From assembly GCA_016705575.1 (NCBI GenBank), contig JADIXX010000001.1:951001-1015000 (forward strand): a stretch of DNA of 64,000 bases, in the 5' to 3' direction. This DNA comes from Candidatus Aalborgicola defluviihabitans. GTDB lineage: Bacteria; Pseudomonadota; Gammaproteobacteria; Burkholderiales; Burkholderiaceae_C. This document shows positions 61,461-64,000 of the stretch, one piece after another. Within the stretch, counting starts at the first letter, position 1. Each line of letters opens with the position of its first letter. The translations under genes were made by a program, and so were the position numbers. The notes below the pieces were generated by a model. The model saw only the letters and a program-made list of their open reading frames with translations. It made no database searches and was not told the DNA's origin.

Positions 61461-61490
61461 TATTCATAATTATTGATTCAAAATATTCAT
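61461..61490. promoter_or_regulatory. Three TATTSAT motifs between the mutase and the GntR regulator
   Basis: TATTCAT at 61461, TATTGAT at 61471 and TATTCAT at 61484 lie in the AT-rich divergent promoter, ending 20 bp before the regulator start. They could be operator half-sites for the adjacent GntR protein. No experiment supports this. Confidence 0.35.
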
Positions 61491-61509
61491 TCCAGCTTAC
61501 AGTCCGCCA

Positions 61510-62181
61510 ATGCCGACCGAAACAACCGACGACCGCGCGAACCACTCGCTCTCGCCCAAAGCCCTGTATGTAGAAGTGGCCGAACGGCTGCGTCAGCGCA
61601 TTTTCAAGCGCGAACTGGAGCCGGGTAGCTGGATTGACGAACTGCGCATTGCAGAAGAATACGGCATTAGCCGCACGCCGCTGCGCGAGGCCTTAAAGGT
61701 GCTGGCCGCCGAGGGACTGGTCACCATGAAGGTGCGCAGGGGTGCTTACGTGACCGAAGTGTCAATAAATGATCTGGCCGACGTGTACCACCTGCTGAGC
61801 CTATTGGAAAGCGATGCCGCCGGCGTCGTGGCTGCCAAGGCAACACCGGCAGAGTTGATGGAACTGCAGGAATTGCATGCAGCACTGGAGTCCGCTGCCC
61901 TCGCAGGTACGGCCAATACAGACACCTTCTTTGCAGTGAACGAACGCTTCCACATGCGTCTTCTGGAAATTGCCAACAACCGCTGGCGTGACCAGATGGT
62001 GGCAGACTTGCGCAAGGTGATGAAGCTCAACCGCCACAACTCCCTACTCAAAGCGGGGCGTATGAACGAATCCCTGCAAGAGCACCGCGCCATCATGGCC
62101 GCACTGTTGGTGCGAGACGCACAGGCCACCGCGCAACGCATGCGCGAACACTTCACCAATGGGTTGGAAGCGGCCAACTAA
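61510..62181 (+). CDS. GntR-family regulator, FadR/FCD subfamily
   Basis: This 223-residue regulator has an N-terminal winged helix (about 17-80) with the recognition segment GISRTPLREALKVLAAEGLVTMKVRRGAYV. The C-terminal all-helical FCD domain (about 90-215) has metal-binding His/Asp residues in ERFHMRLLEIANNRW and LQEHRAIMAALL. FCD domains bind small organic acids. The divergent position suggests that it controls the propionyl-CoA operon and possibly itself in response to a pathway metabolite. Confidence 0.9.
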   Translation: MPTETTDDRANHSLSPKALYVEVAERLRQRIFKRELEPGSWIDELRIAEEYGISRTPLREALKVLAAEGLVTMKVRRGAYVTEVSINDLADVYHLLSLLESDAAGVVAAKATPAELMELQELHAALESAALAGTANTDTFFAVNERFHMRLLEIANNRWRDQMVADLRKVMKLNRHNSLLKAGRMNESLQEHRAIMAALLVRDAQATAQRMREHFTNGLEAAN

Positions 62182-62307
62182 AAGCGGCAATAGGCGGGAC
62201 TTTCCCGCAAGATTCGTCCCGAAATGAATTGCCATTCAACTGCATCAGAAAAACGTAGGCGGTCGCTCAGCTCACGTTTGATGGGCTCGCACGGCCTGCC
62301 ACGTGGC

Positions 62308-62675
62308 TCACGCGTAAGGGGCACCGTCTTTGTGAACAAACTGCCACTTGCCATCGACCATCAACGCCTTCAGATCTTCGTCGGGATAGCCGCCTTCGTC
62401 TCCTGGCGTCCTGTCGCCTACCTCAAGGTACACAACTTCTTCTGCAGATTCATTGATCAGGCAATGGCCATTGCCGGTACCGGCCTTGAACCCCGCGCAC
62501 ATTCCTGGTGAGAGTGGCGTAAGACCTTCATCGGTGCGAAGGACTGCGTTCCCTTGCAGGATATAGATGAACTCGTCTTGCTTCGAGTGAGCATGTCGGA
62601 GCGCCGACACGGCGTTCGGCGCCAGGCGTGTGAGATTGACTCCAAAATTCATCAGGCCAAATAGGTCTCCGAGCG
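62308..62675 (-). pseudogene. Cupin-domain protein gene, 5' end removed by IS66
   Basis: The remaining reading frame starts at the family segment LGDLFGLMNFGVNLTRL. It continues with the cupin motifs SALRHAHSKQDEFIYILQG and GMCAGFKAGTGNGHCLI and ends HKDGAPYA. Related cupins, as I recall them, carry about 30 residues before this point. Here that sequence is replaced by IS66 terminal DNA at 62676. A GTG inside the IS end could still start a shortened protein of 128 residues, so residual expression is possible. Confidence 0.6.
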
Positions 62676-64000
62676 GTAAGCGCGCGACGAACACACCTTG
62701 ACGGTGCAGGCGCTATCTAGGCAGTGGTTGCCAGCGGTGCGGCAGTAACTCGTCGATCTGGCTGTTCAATTGCGTCGGCAGGCGTGCCAGCACATCCTTC
62801 AAATAGGCATACGGATCATGCCCATTGAGCTTGGCGCTTTGAATCAGGCTCATTACCGCAGCGGCGCGCTGCCCGGCCCGCAGAGAGCCTGCAAATAACC
62901 AATTGTTTCGTCCAATAGCTACCGGACGAATCTGGTTCTCAATCCAATTGTTATCAATCGGCAATTGCCCATCATCCAGAAACCGGGTCAGTGCGTCCCA
63001 GCGCTTCAAGCTGTAGTCCAAGGCTTTGGCCGTTGCCGAGCCGTCCGTGATTTTCTGGCGCTGCAGCAGCATCCACTGATGAAACATATCAGCCAGTGGT
63101 TTGGATTGGGTTTGCCGGATGTGCCGTCGCTCATCAGCGTGCAGATGTTTGACCTCTCGCTCAACGTCATACAGTTGGCCGATGTACGTCAAAGCCTGTT
63201 CAGCGATCTGGCTCTTGTTGCTCACATGCAGGTCAAAGAACTTGCGCCGCGCATGCGCCATGCAGCCAGCCTCGGTGATGCCATTGGTAAACCCGGCCTT
63301 GTAGCCACCGAAGTCGTCGCAAACCAGTGATCCCTTCCATTCATCCAGGAAGGTTCGACAATGTTCACCCGCTCGGGTTTCGCAGAAGTCGTAGACCACA
63401 GCTTTCAAATCTTCAAACGCGCCCGGAGCATAAGCCCACAGGTAAGCCCGGTGCGTTTTCTTGTTGCCCGGCTTGAGCATGGCCACCGGCGTTTCATCGG
63501 CATGCAGTACCCCGTGTTGGAGCATGGAATTCTTCAGTGCATCCACCAGCGGCTGCAACTGCACGCCACACACGCCCACCCATTGGGCAAGTGTGGAGCG
63601 TGGGATCGCAAAGCCCGAGCGGCCAAAGATGCTTTCTTGCCGGTACAAGGGCAGGTGATCCGAATACTTGGCCACCAGCACTTGGGCCAGCAAGCCCGAA
63701 GTCGGGATGCCTTTGTCGATGATCTGCGCGGGAACCGGCGCCTGGATCAATGTTTGGCAGTTGGTGCAGGCCCATTTGCCTCGGATGTGGCGCTCCACCG
63801 TCATGACGCCGGGTGTGTAATCCAGCTTCTCGCTGACGTCTTCACCAACGCGCTTTAACTGGCAGCCGCAGTTGCAGGTAGTGCTGTCGGGTTCATGGTG
63901 AATCTGCACACGGGGCAGCTCTGCTGGTAGGGCTGCGCGTTTGGGTTTATTGGCGGGTTCTTTGTCTGTCTTTCCTTCGGGTGCCAAGTTCTGCAGCTCT
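62676..64000 (-). mobile_element. IS66-family insertion sequence, right part
   Basis: The element runs off the right edge of the window. Its end is placed at GTAAGCG (62676-62682), read from outside inward, which fits the 5'-GTAA ends of IS66 elements. The position lies 37 bp past the transposase stop. The cupin frame loses family similarity exactly there. The other end and the expected 8-bp target duplication are outside the window. Confidence 0.75.
62713..64000 (-). CDS. IS66-family transposase TnpC, partial
   Basis: This IS66 transposase is open at the right edge, so the N-terminus is missing. A zinc-finger region (CNCGCQLKRVGEDVSEKLDYTP and KWACTNCQT) precedes the DDE domain. That domain has HADETPVAML, VCDDFGGYKAG with the segment CMAHARRKFFD, and LPIDNNWIENQIRP with the final Glu. 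The C-terminal IS66_C-type region follows (SAKLNGHDPYAYLKDVLARLP). The frame is intact over 428 codons, so the element may still be active. Confidence 0.95.
   Translation of the reverse strand, partial: ELQNLAPEGKTDKEPANKPKRAALPAELPRVQIHHEPDSTTCNCGCQLKRVGEDVSEKLDYTPGVMTVERHIRGKWACTNCQTLIQAPVPAQIIDKGIPTSGLLAQVLVAKYSDHLPLYRQESIFGRSGFAIPRSTLAQWVGVCGVQLQPLVDALKNSMLQHGVLHADETPVAMLKPGNKKTHRAYLWAYAPGAFEDLKAVVYDFCETRAGEHCRTFLDEWKGSLVCDDFGGYKAGFTNGITEAGCMAHARRKFFDLHVSNKSQIAEQALTYIGQLYDVEREVKHLHADERRHIRQTQSKPLADMFHQWMLLQRQKITDGSATAKALDYSLKRWDALTRFLDDGQLPIDNNWIENQIRPVAIGRNNWLFAGSLRAGQRAAAVMSLIQSAKLNGHDPYAYLKDVLARLPTQLNSQIDELLPHRWQPLPR

Noticed and set aside
62194..62208. Hairpin after the GntR gene as terminator
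   Set aside because: A six-base stem without a T run; too weak to call.
1..64000. CRISPR arrays, rRNA operons, prophage modules or integrase-bounded islands
   Set aside because: No regularly spaced direct repeats, rRNA sequence, phage structural genes or integrase were seen.

Overview
The window looks like a chromosomal segment of a betaproteobacterium of the family Comamonadaceae, close to Rhodoferax, Polaromonas or Acidovorax. This is judged from the gene families, the GC-rich codon use and a 56-bp dispersed repeat that I associate with that family. No rRNA, CRISPR array or prophage was seen. Most of the window is core metabolism, with one clear accessory locus in the middle.

Layout. 1-5.7 kb: pyruvate dehydrogenase genes (aceE, aceF and the start of a lipoyl-domain lpdA) on the minus strand. 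They are divergent from a PAS sensor kinase and FixJ-type regulator (5.8-9.0 kb). 9-16.5 kb: folD, oligopeptidase A, a secreted glutaredoxin-like protein, rpiA, pyrD, an L-2-hydroxyglutarate oxidase-like flavoprotein and a PilZ protein. 16.6-23.9 kb: a minus-strand exopolysaccharide export and regulation cluster (TPR-like protein, CpsB-type phosphatase, Wzc-type kinase, Wza-type export protein, beta-barrel, secreted protein, VanZ) with no glycosyltransferase in view.

24.2-30.8 kb: a plus-strand lasso-peptide biosynthetic cluster in the order nucleotidyltransferase, ABC exporter (D), leader peptidase (B2), macrolactam synthetase (C), precursor (A), HprK-like kinase (K) and PqqD-like recognition protein (B1). 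The 65-residue precursor predicts a 22-residue core with a Gly1-Asp8 ring. The kinase and nucleotidyltransferase suggest that the thread is further modified. A manC-type GDP-mannose gene follows in the opposite direction.

33-41.8 kb: tRNA-Val, then a minus-strand isc operon (iscRSUA-hscBA-fdx) ending in dnaQ, and uvrB. 42-46.8 kb: two small unknown membrane proteins beside a 180-bp inverted-repeat element, then ybgC, an aromatic aminotransferase, a PHB depolymerase and an RnfB-like ferredoxin. 46.8-53.7 kb: a CBS protein, a two-subunit 2-oxoacid:ferredoxin oxidoreductase, its GltD-like NAD(P)H partner, and an MscS channel with a cyclic-nucleotide domain. 53.8-62.2 kb: a complete propionyl-CoA to succinyl-CoA operon (epimerase, pccA, pccB, meaB, mutase) divergent from a GntR regulator. 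62.3-64 kb: an IS66 element that has cut off the front of a cupin gene.

The 56-bp repeat occurs at least nine times with fixed length and fixed anchor positions, plus two weaker copies. Several copies lie inside or at the ends of protein-coding genes, and one contains a transcription terminator.
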